From JBFWQM01 sp050249455 (GTDB lineage Bacteria; Pseudomonadota; Alphaproteobacteria; MPNO01; VGEU01), in contig JBFWQM010000018.1 in the NCBI GenBank assembly GCA_050249455.1, positions 1-37,727 on the forward strand: a stretch of DNA of 37,727 nucleotides. Reading direction: 5' to 3'. Positions within the stretch are counted from its first letter, which is position 1. Every line of letters starts with the position of its first letter. Position numbers and translations under genes: made by a program. Positions 24,811-33,392 of the stretch are shown piece after piece. The notes under the pieces were generated by a model. The model saw nothing but the letters and a program-made list of their open reading frames with translations, made no database searches and had not been told where the DNA came from.

Positions 24811-26751
24811 TTAACCAGCGAGATCGCCGGCCAGCGCGGCGCCGGCCGCGATCCACGACCCCTCCGGCCCCTGGCGATACAGGCGGCAGCCGGGGAACCA
24901 CGGGCTGACCTCGCCCGCGGCCATCCAGCGGAACTCGGGCGGGTTCGGCACCAGCACGTGCGTCGCGCGCCCCGCCGCGGTGCGCAGGTGAACGTTGGTG
25001 TTGCTGACCGCGACGTAGCGGTCGGCCACCGCCATCAGCGCCAGCATCGCCTCGAGGTCGCCGTTGAGCGCGGCGAGGTCGTGCACCGGCCGGCCGGCCA
25101 AAGCCGACAGCCGGTCGATCTCGCCGTCCGCCGGCAGACGCTGCACGGCGACCAGCGTGGCGGACGGCGGCAGGGCGGCGGCCAGGCTTTCCAGCGGCAG
25201 CTCCTTGAAGAGCGCGCGGTCGGTCCCCGGCGTGCCCGCGCGCCAGGTCAGCGCCAGATAGGGCGGCGGACCGAGCGCCGCAAGCCGCGCGGCCGCGTCT
25301 TGCAGCGCGCCGGGCAGCGGGTCGATCCGCAATGACGACGGCGGGGCATCGCCGTCGTCCATGCCGAGGAGACAGGGCAGGTCGCCGACCGCCACGACGA
25401 AATCGGCGTCGGGCGCGGCGTCGGGCGGCGCCACCGCGTCCACGATCCCGGCGCGCGCGATCATCGCGGCGAGCCGAGGGTCGCCGGCGTAGGTGAGGCG
25501 CGCGCCGCGCGCCCGCAGGCCGGCGGCGAAGCGCAGGAAGAACAGCTCGTCGCCGAGCCCCTGGTCGCGCACCACCCAGACATGGCAGTCCGCCAGGTCG
25601 GCGGGCAGCGGCTCGCGGTGATAGAGGTGGCCGGTCGCCGCCATCGCCTCGCGCGCCCGGTAGTCGCGGAATCCGTCGCCCCAGCGGCCCTGCAGGAGGC
25701 ATGCCAGCGCGCGGCCCATGCGTGCGTCGGCATGGGAGGGGTCGACCGCGAGCGCCGCGTCGAAGCGCGCGATCGCCGCGTCGAGCCGGCCTCCGTTCTT
25801 CAGCGCGTGGCCCAGGTTGCCCAGGACCCCGGCATGGCGGGGCGCCAGCAACAGCGCGCCCTCGTAGACGGCGACGGCCTCATCGGTGCGGCCGAGGCAG
25901 TTCAGCGCATTGCCCAGGTTGTCGATCGCGGCGACGAAGCCCGGCCGCCGCTCGGCGGCTTCGGCGAACAGCGCGGCGGCTTCGGCGAACCGCTGGCGAC
26001 GCCGCTCGACAAGACCGAGGCCGACCAGCCCTTCCGGCAGCCCCGGCTGCAGCGCGAGCGCGCGCCGGCAGTGGCGCTCCGCCGCCTCGATCTCGCCGCG
26101 CTGCTCCAGCGCAGTGCCCAGGAAGGCGTGGCTCATCGCGTCGTCCGGCTGGATGGCGAGGCTGCGCCGCAGCGCCGCGGCCGCCTCGTCGACCTGGCCG
26201 GACTCCAGCAGCGCGAGGCCGAGATTGCAGTAGCCGTTGGGGTAGTTCGGCGCGATCGCGACGGCCCTGCGCAGGTGCTCGATCGCCGGCGCATACTGCC
26301 GTTCGGCGATCAGGCACAGCGCGAGGTTGTTAAGCGCGCCGGGGTGGTCGGGATGCAAGGCGACCAGGCGCTCGAACGCGCGCCGCGCCTCGCCGTGGCG
26401 GCCGAGGCCGGCCAGCGCGTTGCCCATGTTGTGAAGCGCGTCGGCATGGCGCGGCTCGATGTCGAGCGCGCGGCGGAACGCGCGGATCGCCTCCTCGACG
26501 CGGCCGCATTCGAGCAGCGCAGTGCCGAGCGCGGCGCGCGCGTGCGGGTTCTTGCCGCGGCGGCGCACCGACCGCTCCAGCAGCGGCAGCGCCTCGACGG
26601 CCTGCCCAAGCTGCAGCTTCACCGTGCCGAGCAGGTAGAGCGCGTCAGGGTTCTCCGCGTCGATGGCGAGCGCCCGGCGATAGCCGGCCTCCGCCTCGGC
26701 GAGACGGCCGGCGCGGTGGTGCGCGTAGGCGGCGTCGAGCAGCGCGCTCAT
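24811..26751 (-). CDS. TPR-repeat protein with GT9-like glycosyltransferase domain (paralogue B)
   Basis: Paralogue of 646 residues. It has ten or more TPR units from the first residues to about 380 (e.g. ALHNMGNALAGLGRHGEA, ALNNLALCLIAERQY). The GT9-like domain follows from 395, with RDQGLGDELFFLRFAAG, VVAVGDLPCLLG, PPYLALTWRAGT, LVAVQRLP, YVAVSNTNVHLRTAAG and SPWFPGCRLYRQG. The loop Asp of GT9 is again Asn (SNTNVHL). ATG 26751 is 4 nt after the stop of paralogue C, so translation is coupled. No signal peptide or membrane span. Function is inferred from fold resemblance and the glycosyltransferase two genes downstream. Confidence 0.82.
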   Translation of the reverse strand: MSALLDAAYAHHRAGRLAEAEAGYRRALAIDAENPDALYLLGTVKLQLGQAVEALPLLERSVRRRGKNPHARAALGTALLECGRVEEAIRAFRRALDIEPRHADALHNMGNALAGLGRHGEARRAFERLVALHPDHPGALNNLALCLIAERQYAPAIEHLRRAVAIAPNYPNGYCNLGLALLESGQVDEAAAALRRSLAIQPDDAMSHAFLGTALEQRGEIEAAERHCRRALALQPGLPEGLVGLGLVERRRQRFAEAAALFAEAAERRPGFVAAIDNLGNALNCLGRTDEAVAVYEGALLLAPRHAGVLGNLGHALKNGGRLDAAIARFDAALAVDPSHADARMGRALACLLQGRWGDGFRDYRAREAMAATGHLYHREPLPADLADCHVWVVRDQGLGDELFFLRFAAGLRARGARLTYAGDPRLAAMIARAGIVDAVAPPDAAPDADFVVAVGDLPCLLGMDDGDAPPSSLRIDPLPGALQDAAARLAALGPPPYLALTWRAGTPGTDRALFKELPLESLAAALPPSATLVAVQRLPADGEIDRLSALAGRPVHDLAALNGDLEAMLALMAVADRYVAVSNTNVHLRTAAGRATHVLVPNPPEFRWMAAGEVSPWFPGCRLYRQGPEGSWIAAGAALAGDLAG

Positions 26752-26755
26752 GGCC

Positions 26756-28651
26756 TCAGCCGCCCGCCCCGGCGCCGGCGAGGTCGTGCGCCAGCGCCGC
26801 CAGCGCCGGCGCCCAGTCGCCGTCCGCCGCCTCGCGGTAGACCGACGAGCCGGGGAACCAGGGCGACTGCGCGCCCGCGCTCATCCAGCGGAACTCCGGC
26901 GGAAAAGGCACCAGCACCCGCGACGGGCGGCCCAGCCCGGCGCGCAGGTGGACGTTGGTGTTGCTGACGCAGACGTGCTCGTCGAGCAGGTCGAGCACGG
27001 CGAGCATCGCCTCCAGGTCGTCGTTGAGCGCGGAAAGATCGAACACCGGCCGGCCGAGCCGCGCCGCGAAGGCCTCGACCTCGGCGGGCTCCGGCGCGCG
27101 CTGCAGCACGACGACTCCGGCCGCGGCCGGCGCCAATGCGTCCGCCAGGCCCTCGCGCGGCGCGATCTTGGACAGCCGGTTGCGGCGCTGGGTCCCGGCG
27201 CGCCACGTGACGCCGGCATAGGGCGGCGGCCCGAACGCGGCGAGCCGCGCCGCCGCGGCGTCGCGCGCGCCGGGCAGCGGGGCGAGGCGCACGCTCGGCG
27301 GGATCCCGGCGGCGTCGACGTGGCTGAGCAGCGCCGGCAGGTCGCCGGCCGACAGCCGCAGGTCGATCCCGTCCGGCTCCTCGTCCGTGGCCACCATGCG
27401 GTCGATGAACGGCAGCCGCGCGATCGGGCCGGCGACCTTGGGGTCGGCGCGATAGGCGATCCACGCGCCGCGCGCCTTCAGCGCGGCGACGAAGCGCAGG
27501 AAGAATATCTCGTCGCCCAGCCCCTGGTCGCGTAGCACGAAGACGCGCCGCCCCGACAAGTCGGCCGCCAGCGGGTCGCGGTGGAGGTTGGCGCGCTTCT
27601 CGCGCACCGAGCCGCGGCGAAGGTAGTCGCGCCAGCCGCCGGCGAAGTCGCCGCGCGCGAGGCGCAGCAGCGCGCGGTTGGACGCCGCGGTGTCGGATTC
27701 GGGGTCGAGCGCCAGCGCACGGTCGAACGCCGCCAGCGCCGCGTCGTCCTGGCCCAGCTCCTTCAGCACGTTGGCGAGATCGCCGTGGACGTCGGCCTGG
27801 TCGGGGGCGAGGTCCACCGCGTCGCGCAGCACCGCCGCCGCTTCGTCGAGCTTGCCCTGGTCGCGCAGCGCGAGGCCCAGGATGTGGCGCGCCTGCAGGT
27901 TGGCGGGCTCGCCCTCCATCGCCGCGCGCAGATGGGGCTCGGCCTCCGCCGGCCGGTCGCGCTCGCGCAGGATCACGCCGAGGTGGCGGCGCGCCTCCGC
28001 ATGGCGCGGGTCGAGCGCGACCGCGCGCTCCAGCGGCGGCAGCGCCGCATCCATGTCGCCCGCGGCGATCAGCGCGTTGGCGAGGTGGACGTGCGCCCGC
28101 GCGTTCTTCGCGTCCGCCTCCGCCGCGGCGCGGAAATGCCCGACCGCCTCCGCCGGCCGGCCGAGCCGCACCAGCACCGTGCCGGCGCCGGTGTGCGCCA
28201 CCGCATCGCGGCGGTCGAGCGCCACGGCGCGGCGATAGGCGGCCAGCGACTCTTCGGTTTTGCCGGTCGCGTCGAGCGCGTTGCCGAGGTTGTTCCAGGC
28301 CTCCGCGTATTTGGGTTCGAGCGCGACCGCGCGGCGGTAGCACGGCACCGCGTCGGCGTGTTGGCCCTGCGCGCGCAGCGCCACGCCCAGGTTGTTGTGG
28401 TAGAGCGCGACGTTGCCGCGGATCGCGATGGCGCGGCGGATCAGCGCCGCCGCATCGGCGGGCTTGCCCGCCTGCTGTGCGACGACGCCGAGCAGGTGCA
28501 GCGCATCCGGCTGGTTGCCGTCGGCCGCCAGGACGCGGCGATAGCACTGCTCCGCCTCGCCCAGCCGGCCCTGCCGGTGCGCCGCGACGCCGCGGTTCAG
28601 GAGCGCGCCGATCTCGCGCGCGGCCGCGCTGGGGGATCCGGGGATAGCCAT
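26756..28651 (-). CDS. TPR-repeat protein with GT9-like glycosyltransferase domain (paralogue C, first of the block)
   Basis: Protein of 631 residues and probable first gene of the minus-strand block. TPR units cover about residues 12-355 (ALLNRGVAAHRQGRLGEA, LYHNNLGVALRAQGQHADA). The GT9-like domain follows from 370 with RDQGLGDEIFFLRF, PPPYAGVTWRAGT, RLSKIAP, VVVLQRAP, HVCVSNTNVHLRAGLG and SPWFPGSSVYREA. It shares the SNTNVHL Asp-to-Asn change with B. No Shine-Dalgarno precedes ATG 28651, and a plausible promoter lies so close that the mRNA could be almost leaderless. Cytosolic; acceptor and sugar unknown. Confidence 0.82.
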   Translation of the reverse strand: MAIPGSPSAAAREIGALLNRGVAAHRQGRLGEAEQCYRRVLAADGNQPDALHLLGVVAQQAGKPADAAALIRRAIAIRGNVALYHNNLGVALRAQGQHADAVPCYRRAVALEPKYAEAWNNLGNALDATGKTEESLAAYRRAVALDRRDAVAHTGAGTVLVRLGRPAEAVGHFRAAAEADAKNARAHVHLANALIAAGDMDAALPPLERAVALDPRHAEARRHLGVILRERDRPAEAEPHLRAAMEGEPANLQARHILGLALRDQGKLDEAAAVLRDAVDLAPDQADVHGDLANVLKELGQDDAALAAFDRALALDPESDTAASNRALLRLARGDFAGGWRDYLRRGSVREKRANLHRDPLAADLSGRRVFVLRDQGLGDEIFFLRFVAALKARGAWIAYRADPKVAGPIARLPFIDRMVATDEEPDGIDLRLSAGDLPALLSHVDAAGIPPSVRLAPLPGARDAAAARLAAFGPPPYAGVTWRAGTQRRNRLSKIAPREGLADALAPAAAGVVVLQRAPEPAEVEAFAARLGRPVFDLSALNDDLEAMLAVLDLLDEHVCVSNTNVHLRAGLGRPSRVLVPFPPEFRWMSAGAQSPWFPGSSVYREAADGDWAPALAALAHDLAGAGAGG

Positions 28652-28659
28652 GGCGGCGC

Positions 28660-28688
28660 ATCGTAAGGGAGGCGGCGCAAGCCAACAA
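28660..28688 (-). promoter_or_regulatory. Possible sigma-70 promoter of the TPR-glycosyltransferase block
   Basis: On the minus strand TTGTTG, a 17-base spacer and TACGAT precede paralogue C. The start would fall at or next to its ATG (28651), implying a leaderless or very short 5' end. The match is moderate. Confidence 0.35.
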
Positions 28689-28743
28689 CAAGCGGCTTCG
28701 CACCTTGCTCGCCTGATGGCCCGATATGCTGCATAGTCGGCGG

Positions 28744-29124
28744 ATGGTGCTGCTTCACTGCATCTTCGCCGCCGTTCTTTCCTGGCTGCTTGTCGAAGGG
28801 CGGCTCACCGACAACTACATTCTGCCGATCCTGCTTTACGCCGGAGTCGTATGGTGGCTGCGCGGCCTTTATGGCCGTCTGCGGTCGCCGGACCATCAGA
28901 CGCCGGAGGCGATGCAGGCGGTGCGGATGCTGGATCGCCTGCCAGGTGACGCGCGCTCCGCCCGAGAACTGATGGCGGACCGTTTGCCGCGGCGGACGCT
29001 GCCGCCCGTCACCGTTTCCGCAGGATTGGCTGGATCGCCTCGCGGAACTGCCGGCGCACCTCGGGGCCGTGGATATACTCGTAGTCCTGGCGCGGCGGCG
29101 GGCCGGGGACGACCTTCAGGGTGA
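28744..29124 (+). CDS. Possible small membrane protein, function unknown
   Basis: Fills the 357-nt gap between paralogue C and the ThDP decarboxylase, but its last 116 nt overlap the latter on the other strand. The first 50 residues contain two hydrophobic stretches (LLHCIFAAVLSWLLV and ILPILLYAGVVWWLRGL), then a charged segment (AMQAVRMLDRLPGDA). The tail inside the neighbouring gene is low-complexity Gly/Arg/Pro, typical of an antisense shadow. The real protein may be shorter or absent. No SD precedes ATG 28744 or the alternative ATG 28726. I do not recognise the family. Confidence 0.35.
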   Translation: MVLLHCIFAAVLSWLLVEGRLTDNYILPILLYAGVVWWLRGLYGRLRSPDHQTPEAMQAVRMLDRLPGDARSARELMADRLPRRTLPPVTVSAGLAGSPRGTAGAPRGRGYTRSPGAAAGRGRPSG

Positions 29125-29587
29125 CGAACACCGGGCCTTCGAGCGACAGCACGTTGGGCAGCTCGGCGGCGAAGTGGTTGAGGCCGTCGAACTCGAACAC
29201 GTGGGCGTAGCCGGCGGCGCGAGCGAGGCCGGCGAAGCTGACCTTGCCCTGGCCGGGGATCGGGTGGCTGCCGTTGGCCTCGTAGGTGCCGTTCTCGCTG
29301 ACGAAGTGGACCAGGTTCCTCGGCGCGGCGTTGGCGATGGTCACCAGGGTCGGCAGGTTCATCAGCAGGCTACCGTCGCCGTCGAGCACGATGATCTTGT
29401 GGTGCGGCATGCCGAGCGCGAGGCCCAGCGCGTGCGACGACGCCTGGCCCATCGCGCCGACGCTGAGATAGTTTAGCGGGCTGGGCGAGGCCTGCATCCA
29501 CTCGAACGCCGAGGTGTAGGTGGACACGACCACCGCGTCGCCGCGCAGCTCCGCGATCTTACGGAAGCACTCGTCGCGCTGCATCAT
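29009..29587 (-). CDS. ThDP-dependent decarboxylase, beta (ComE-like) subunit
   Basis: Thiamine-diphosphate-binding half of a split 2-oxoacid decarboxylase resembling sulfopyruvate decarboxylase ComE or phosphonopyruvate decarboxylase. The 192 residues contain LSVGAMGQASSHALGLALG and the ThDP-Mg motif LDGDGSLLMN, with GDG at 70-72 and the closing Asn in SENG at 98-100 (here Glu-Asn rather than the classical Asn-Asn). It ends FVTLKVVPGPPP and YEYIHGPEVRRQFREA. ATG 29587 overlaps the stop of the alpha subunit gene in an ATGA junction, so the two are made in equal amounts. The real 2-oxoacid is unknown. Confidence 0.85.
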   Translation of the reverse strand: MMQRDECFRKIAELRGDAVVVSTYTSAFEWMQASPSPLNYLSVGAMGQASSHALGLALGMPHHKIIVLDGDGSLLMNLPTLVTIANAAPRNLVHFVSENGTYEANGSHPIPGQGKVSFAGLARAAGYAHVFEFDGLNHFAAELPNVLSLEGPVFVTLKVVPGPPPRQDYEYIHGPEVRRQFREAIQPILRKR

Positions 29588-30102
29588 GGCCGCACCGTCC
29601 GTCCGATCAGCGCCACCATCGGGCGCGAGGTCACATAAGCCTTGTCGATCGCCGGCGTGATGCGCGCGACGTCCTCCGGCCCCTCGACGTTGACGTACTC
29701 GATGCCCATGGCATCGAGGATCGGCTCGACAATGCGCACGCCGAACTTGGCCGACTCGCGCGGCATCTTCTCCGGCTCCTTCTGCAGCAGGCCGACCAGC
29801 ATGCAGATCGGCAGCTGGTACTCGCAGGCGACGGCGCGGATCGCGTTGATCGAGTCGAGGAGGCCGGTCATCTGCATCGACAGCACCGCGCGCTGGCCGC
29901 AGAACGACAGCCCGGCGCAGATCGACACGCCCTCGTCCTCCTTGCACAGCCGGATCAACTTGAGGTCGGGGTCCTTCGACAGCGGCCACAGCAGGCCGGC
30001 GCTGGTCGTGATGTCGGGCAGCGCGGCGACGAACCGGACGCCGGCCGCCTTCACCGCCGCCAGGATGGCCGAGCCCTGCGGTCCCACCGGTTCGGACGCC
30101 AT
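29584..30102 (-). CDS. ThDP-dependent decarboxylase, alpha (ComD-like) subunit
   Basis: Pyrimidine-binding half of the split decarboxylase, 172 residues. Signs are VRFVAALPDITTS, the activating Glu region RLCKEDEGVSICAGLSFCG (split: CKEDEGVSICAG, Glu55/Glu57), QMTGLLDSINAIRA and a closing RPMVALIGRTVRP. ATG 30102 follows GGGAGGGG closely; a longer in-frame start at 30117 (MAGGDMASEP) is possible, while everything further upstream is low-complexity. First gene of a two-gene operon divergent from tadA. Genes of coenzyme M or sulfolactate metabolism are not seen nearby, so the substrate might be another 2-oxoacid such as phosphonopyruvate. Confidence 0.85.
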   Translation of the reverse strand: MASEPVGPQGSAILAAVKAAGVRFVAALPDITTSAGLLWPLSKDPDLKLIRLCKEDEGVSICAGLSFCGQRAVLSMQMTGLLDSINAIRAVACEYQLPICMLVGLLQKEPEKMPRESAKFGVRIVEPILDAMGIEYVNVEGPEDVARITPAIDKAYVTSRPMVALIGRTVRP

Positions 30103-30211
30103 GTCCCCTCCCGCCATTTGTGCGCTGGTTGCCGGCGAGACTAGCACCGCAGCGACCGGACGCAACAGCGCGCGGCTTGACCGGCGCGGCGGGGCGGCGG
30201 ATCGTCCCGCC

Positions 30212-30679
30212 ATGACGAACAGCGGCCTCGACAGCCGGTACATGCAGCTTGCCCTCGCGGAAGCCGCGGCGGCGGCGGCGCGCGGCGAGGTGCCGGTCGG
30301 CGCCGTCGTTGTCGACGCGGTCACCGGCGCGGTGCTCGCGCGCGACGGCAACCGGACGGAGGAACGCCGCGACCCGACCGCGCACGCGGAGCTGCTCGCG
30401 CTGCGCGCGGCGGCGGCGGCGCGCGGCGAACCGCGGCTGCCGGATTGCGACCTCTACGTCACCCTGGAGCCGTGCCCGATGTGCGCCCAGGCGATCTCGC
30501 TGTTCCGCATCCGCCGGCTCTATTTCGGCGCGCCGGACCCAAAGGGCGGCGGCGTGGATCATGGCCCGCGCATCTTCTCCGCCGCGACCTGTCACCACCG
30601 GCCGGAGGTCTACGGCGGCATCGGCGCCACGGCGGCGGGGGCGATGCTGCGGGGATTCTTTGCGTCCCGCAGAGACTGA
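30212..30679 (+). CDS. tadA: tRNA-specific adenosine deaminase TadA
   Basis: Deaminates wobble A34 of tRNA-Arg(ACG) to inosine. The 155-residue zinc deaminase has the catalytic H-A-E at 58-60 (TAHAELLAL) and the zinc pair in PCPMC (Cys88/Cys91), with GEVPVGAVVV at 25-34. The C-terminus differs from other cytidine deaminases (FGAPDPKGGGVDHGPRIF), fitting TadA family branches in alphaproteobacteria. ATG 30212 is the natural start. Transcribed away from the ThDP decarboxylase genes; the 109-nt gap holds both promoters. Guanine or cytosine deaminase is the alternative but less likely call. Confidence 0.88.
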   Translation: MTNSGLDSRYMQLALAEAAAAAARGEVPVGAVVVDAVTGAVLARDGNRTEERRDPTAHAELLALRAAAAARGEPRLPDCDLYVTLEPCPMCAQAISLFRIRRLYFGAPDPKGGGVDHGPRIFSAATCHHRPEVYGGIGATAAGAMLRGFFASRRD

Positions 30680-30991
30680 ATTGGCGCCCGGCCGTAAAGA
30701 TAAAATATCTTTGTATTGGCGATTTTGTCGCAGCTTTTGTGCTGTATTCTTCGTCGCGATTAACTGATCGGACATCCGGACTTGAGCCAATGCATCGTCA
30801 CGACTTGATTGGCCGTTTCCGCATGAATGTGCGCCCGGTCTAGTTTTTGGCCGCCGGATCTGCGTCGCTGCCGCAGGCGCCCTATCGCAACCGCGGTCGG
30901 GCGATTCCTCCCCGCGCAGATCGCTCAGCTGTCGTCGGATGCGGCCGGCGGGTCGTGCCGCGAAGACATTACCGGGACACGGAGAATTCGC
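30680..30991. other. 312-nt A/T-rich leader region upstream of the first chemoreceptor
   Basis: No gene seen. It holds an inverted repeat AAAGATA-AAA-TATCTTT (30706-30722), possibly the end of the tadA transcript, and a patch of A/T-rich sequence (30720-30775) unusual for this DNA that probably contains the chemoreceptor promoter. I could not find a -35/-10 pair with correct spacing. GGAG at 30981-30984 is a good SD for the chemoreceptor ATG (30992). Confidence 0.4.
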
Positions 30992-33055
30992 ATGTCGTTC
31001 TGGAGAAACCTGAAGATCGGCGCACGTCTGGCGACGGGGATCGGTCTCGTCCTGGTCATGCTCGTCGTCGTGGCGGGCGCGGCCTATCTCGGCCTGAGCG
31101 ACGGCAACGCCTATTTCTCGCAATACCGAATCTCGGCGCGCCAGTCGGTGGCGGCCGGCGTGTTCGACGGCGGATTCGAGGCGGCGCGCGTGGGGGTGAA
31201 GGAATTCCTGCTCCACGGCAGCGACGGTGCGGCCGCGAAGGTGAACGATTCGATCGGCGCCCTGCGCGACGGCGTCAAGGATTCGACGGAACTGTTCAAG
31301 GGTTCGGGGCACGAGCCGGCGCTGCGCGAGGTGACGCAACTGGCGTCGGATTACGTGGCGGCGTTCGCCAAGGTGCAAGAGCTGCGCAAGCAAACGCTCG
31401 CGCTGATCGGCCAGCTGGACGAGGTCGGCCCGAGGATCGAAAAGGACCTGACCGACATCATGGAGAGCGCCCACAAGGACGGCGATCAGGCCGCGGCCTA
31501 TGAGACCGGCCTCGCGCTGCGCACCGCGCTGCTGGCGCGCCTCTATGTTGCCAAGTTCCTGGAGGTCAACGAGCGGTCGCACGTCGAACGCGTCCGGAAG
31601 GAGCTGGCCGCGTTCGATGCGGCGATGACAAAGGTGCTATCGGAACTGCAGAACCCGGAGCGTCGCCGGCTGGCCGACGACGCCCTGCAGCTCGCCAAGC
31701 GTTACGCCACCGCGTTCGACGGCGTGGAGAAGGCGATCGTCGGCCGCAACGACATCATCGCCAACCAGCTCGACAAGATCGGCCCGGCGGCGTCCGCCAA
31801 GCTCGACGAACTGGTGGCGAAGAACAAGGCGGAGCAGGACGAACTCGGTCCGCGCGCCTCGGCCGAGATGCAGCGCAGCCTTACCATCGCGCTGGTCGTC
31901 GCGGGCCTGGCGCTGGCCGCGGGCGTGCTGGTCGGCTACGTCGTCGCACGCAGCATCACGGCGCCGATCGCGGCGATGACCCGGGCGATGGGCGTCCTCG
32001 CCGGCGGCGACACCACCGTCGAGATCCCGGCGCAGGGGCAGAAGGACGAAATCGGCTCGATGGCGAACGCCGTGCAGGTGTTCAAGGAGAACGCCATCAA
32101 GAACATCGAGATGGAGGCCGAGAAGGAGCGCCAGCGCGTCGCCGAGGCGGAGCGCGAGCGTCAGGCGCAGGCCGAAAAGGACCGCCAGCGCGCGGCCGAG
32201 GACGCGCGCCAGCGCAAGATCGAGGCGCTGATCGCCAACTTCGACGCGGCGGCCAGCAAGGCGCTCAAGGTGGTGGCCAGCGCCGCGACCGAGCTGCAGG
32301 CGACGGCGCAGTCGATGTCGGCGACCGCGGAGGAAACCGCGCGCCAGGCGACCTCGGTGGCCGCAGCCTCCGAGCAGGCCTCGACCAACGTCCAGACGGT
32401 GGCGGCGGCGACCGAGGAGCTGGCGACCTCGGTGCAGGAGATCGGCCGCCAGGTCAGCCAGTCGTCGAAGATCGCGCAGAAGGCGGTCGCCGACGCGGCG
32501 CGCACCAACGAGCGGGTGCAGGGCCTCGCCGACGCGGCCAACAAGATCGGCAACGTGGTCAGCCTGATCAACGACATCGCGAGCCAGACCAACCTGCTGG
32601 CGCTCAACGCCACGATCGAGGCGGCGCGCGCCGGCGAGGCGGGCAAGGGCTTCGCGGTCGTCGCGTCGGAGGTCAAGACGCTGGCCAACCAGACCGCCAA
32701 GGCGACCGAGGAGATCGGCGGCCAGATCACCGCGATCCAGGGCGCCACCACCGATGCGGTCGAGGCGATCAAGGCGATCGGCGTGACCATCGCCGAGATC
32801 AACGAGATCGCCTCGGCGATCGCCTCGGCGGTCGAGCAGCAGGGCGCGGCGACCCAGGACATCGCCAGCAACGTCCAGCAGGCCGCCGCCGGCACGCAGG
32901 AGGTGTCGTCCAACATCTCCGGCGTCACCCAGGCCGCCAGCGAGACCGGGACGGCGGCCAGCCAGGTGCTGAGCGCCGCCGGATCGCTCAGCGAGGAGGC
33001 CGAGGCCCTGAGCCGCGAGACGCAGGAGTTCTTCGCCAGCATCAAGGCGGCGTAA
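30992..33055 (+). CDS. Methyl-accepting chemotaxis protein (first of two)
   Basis: Chemoreceptor that signals through CheA/CheW. The 687-residue protein has an N-terminal membrane span (about 13-35), a long helical periplasmic ligand domain (36-293, all-alpha, four-helix or double-helix type), a second span (294-317) and a HAMP domain (317-370, SITAPIAAMTRAMGVLAGGD). A charged coiled coil (EKERQRVAEAERERQAQ) leads to the signalling domain with the hairpin tip DIASQTNLLALNATIEAARA near 530. The periplasmic domain resembles HBM-type sensors by its size only; ligand unknown. No CheB/CheR-binding NWETF-type tail is seen. A strong terminator follows. Confidence 0.94.
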   Translation: MSFWRNLKIGARLATGIGLVLVMLVVVAGAAYLGLSDGNAYFSQYRISARQSVAAGVFDGGFEAARVGVKEFLLHGSDGAAAKVNDSIGALRDGVKDSTELFKGSGHEPALREVTQLASDYVAAFAKVQELRKQTLALIGQLDEVGPRIEKDLTDIMESAHKDGDQAAAYETGLALRTALLARLYVAKFLEVNERSHVERVRKELAAFDAAMTKVLSELQNPERRRLADDALQLAKRYATAFDGVEKAIVGRNDIIANQLDKIGPAASAKLDELVAKNKAEQDELGPRASAEMQRSLTIALVVAGLALAAGVLVGYVVARSITAPIAAMTRAMGVLAGGDTTVEIPAQGQKDEIGSMANAVQVFKENAIKNIEMEAEKERQRVAEAERERQAQAEKDRQRAAEDARQRKIEALIANFDAAASKALKVVASAATELQATAQSMSATAEETARQATSVAAASEQASTNVQTVAAATEELATSVQEIGRQVSQSSKIAQKAVADAARTNERVQGLADAANKIGNVVSLINDIASQTNLLALNATIEAARAGEAGKGFAVVASEVKTLANQTAKATEEIGGQITAIQGATTDAVEAIKAIGVTIAEINEIASAIASAVEQQGAATQDIASNVQQAAAGTQEVSSNISGVTQAASETGTAASQVLSAAGSLSEEAEALSRETQEFFASIKAA

Positions 33056-33076
33056 GCCTCATCGCGACCGCAAACG

Positions 33077-33104
33077 AAACGCTCCGCCGCAAGGCGGGGC
33101 GTTT
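33077..33104 (+). terminator. Rho-independent terminator of the first chemoreceptor gene
   Basis: Stem AAACGCTCCGCC / GGCGGGGCGTTT (one T-G wobble) around a GCAA tetraloop, followed by TGCGTTT. It begins 21 nt after the stop codon and is the clearest intrinsic terminator in this part. Confidence 0.85.
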
Positions 33105-33392
33105 TGCGTTTGGCGCGCGAGCGACGCTAGAGCACACCGGGACGAAGGCGGATCGATCAAATCCGCCGCCGCGGCATTAACTCCCTGTTAGTCGGCGAGT
33201 TGGAATATGTCCAAATCGCTCCGGCGCATCCGGAGCGGTGGAGTCGCTGCAATTGGGCGCGGCGGCGTACATGACGATGCGGACGGCTCGCCGCGCCAGC
33301 GCGGCCTGGGCGACGCCCGCCTGCGATTAAACGAATTTACATAATTGACTTATTAAAAGGCGGCTCCCGCGTGCTTGAGTGGATTCCGCCCC
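33105..33392. other. 288-nt intergenic region upstream of the second chemoreceptor
   Basis: No gene seen. It holds a perfect hairpin CGCTCCGG-CGCAT-CCGGAGCG (33217-33237) and, close to the chemoreceptor start, an A/T-rich tract (33328-33358) with TTGACT and TATTAAAA that overlap and so cannot form one promoter with normal spacing. A promoter in this tract is likely but its boxes are unclear. Confidence 0.4.

Noticed and set aside
28597..28896. Minus-strand 99-codon frame upstream of paralogue C
   Set aside because: It overlaps the start and promoter region of paralogue C, has no hydrophobic or family pattern and no Shine-Dalgarno.
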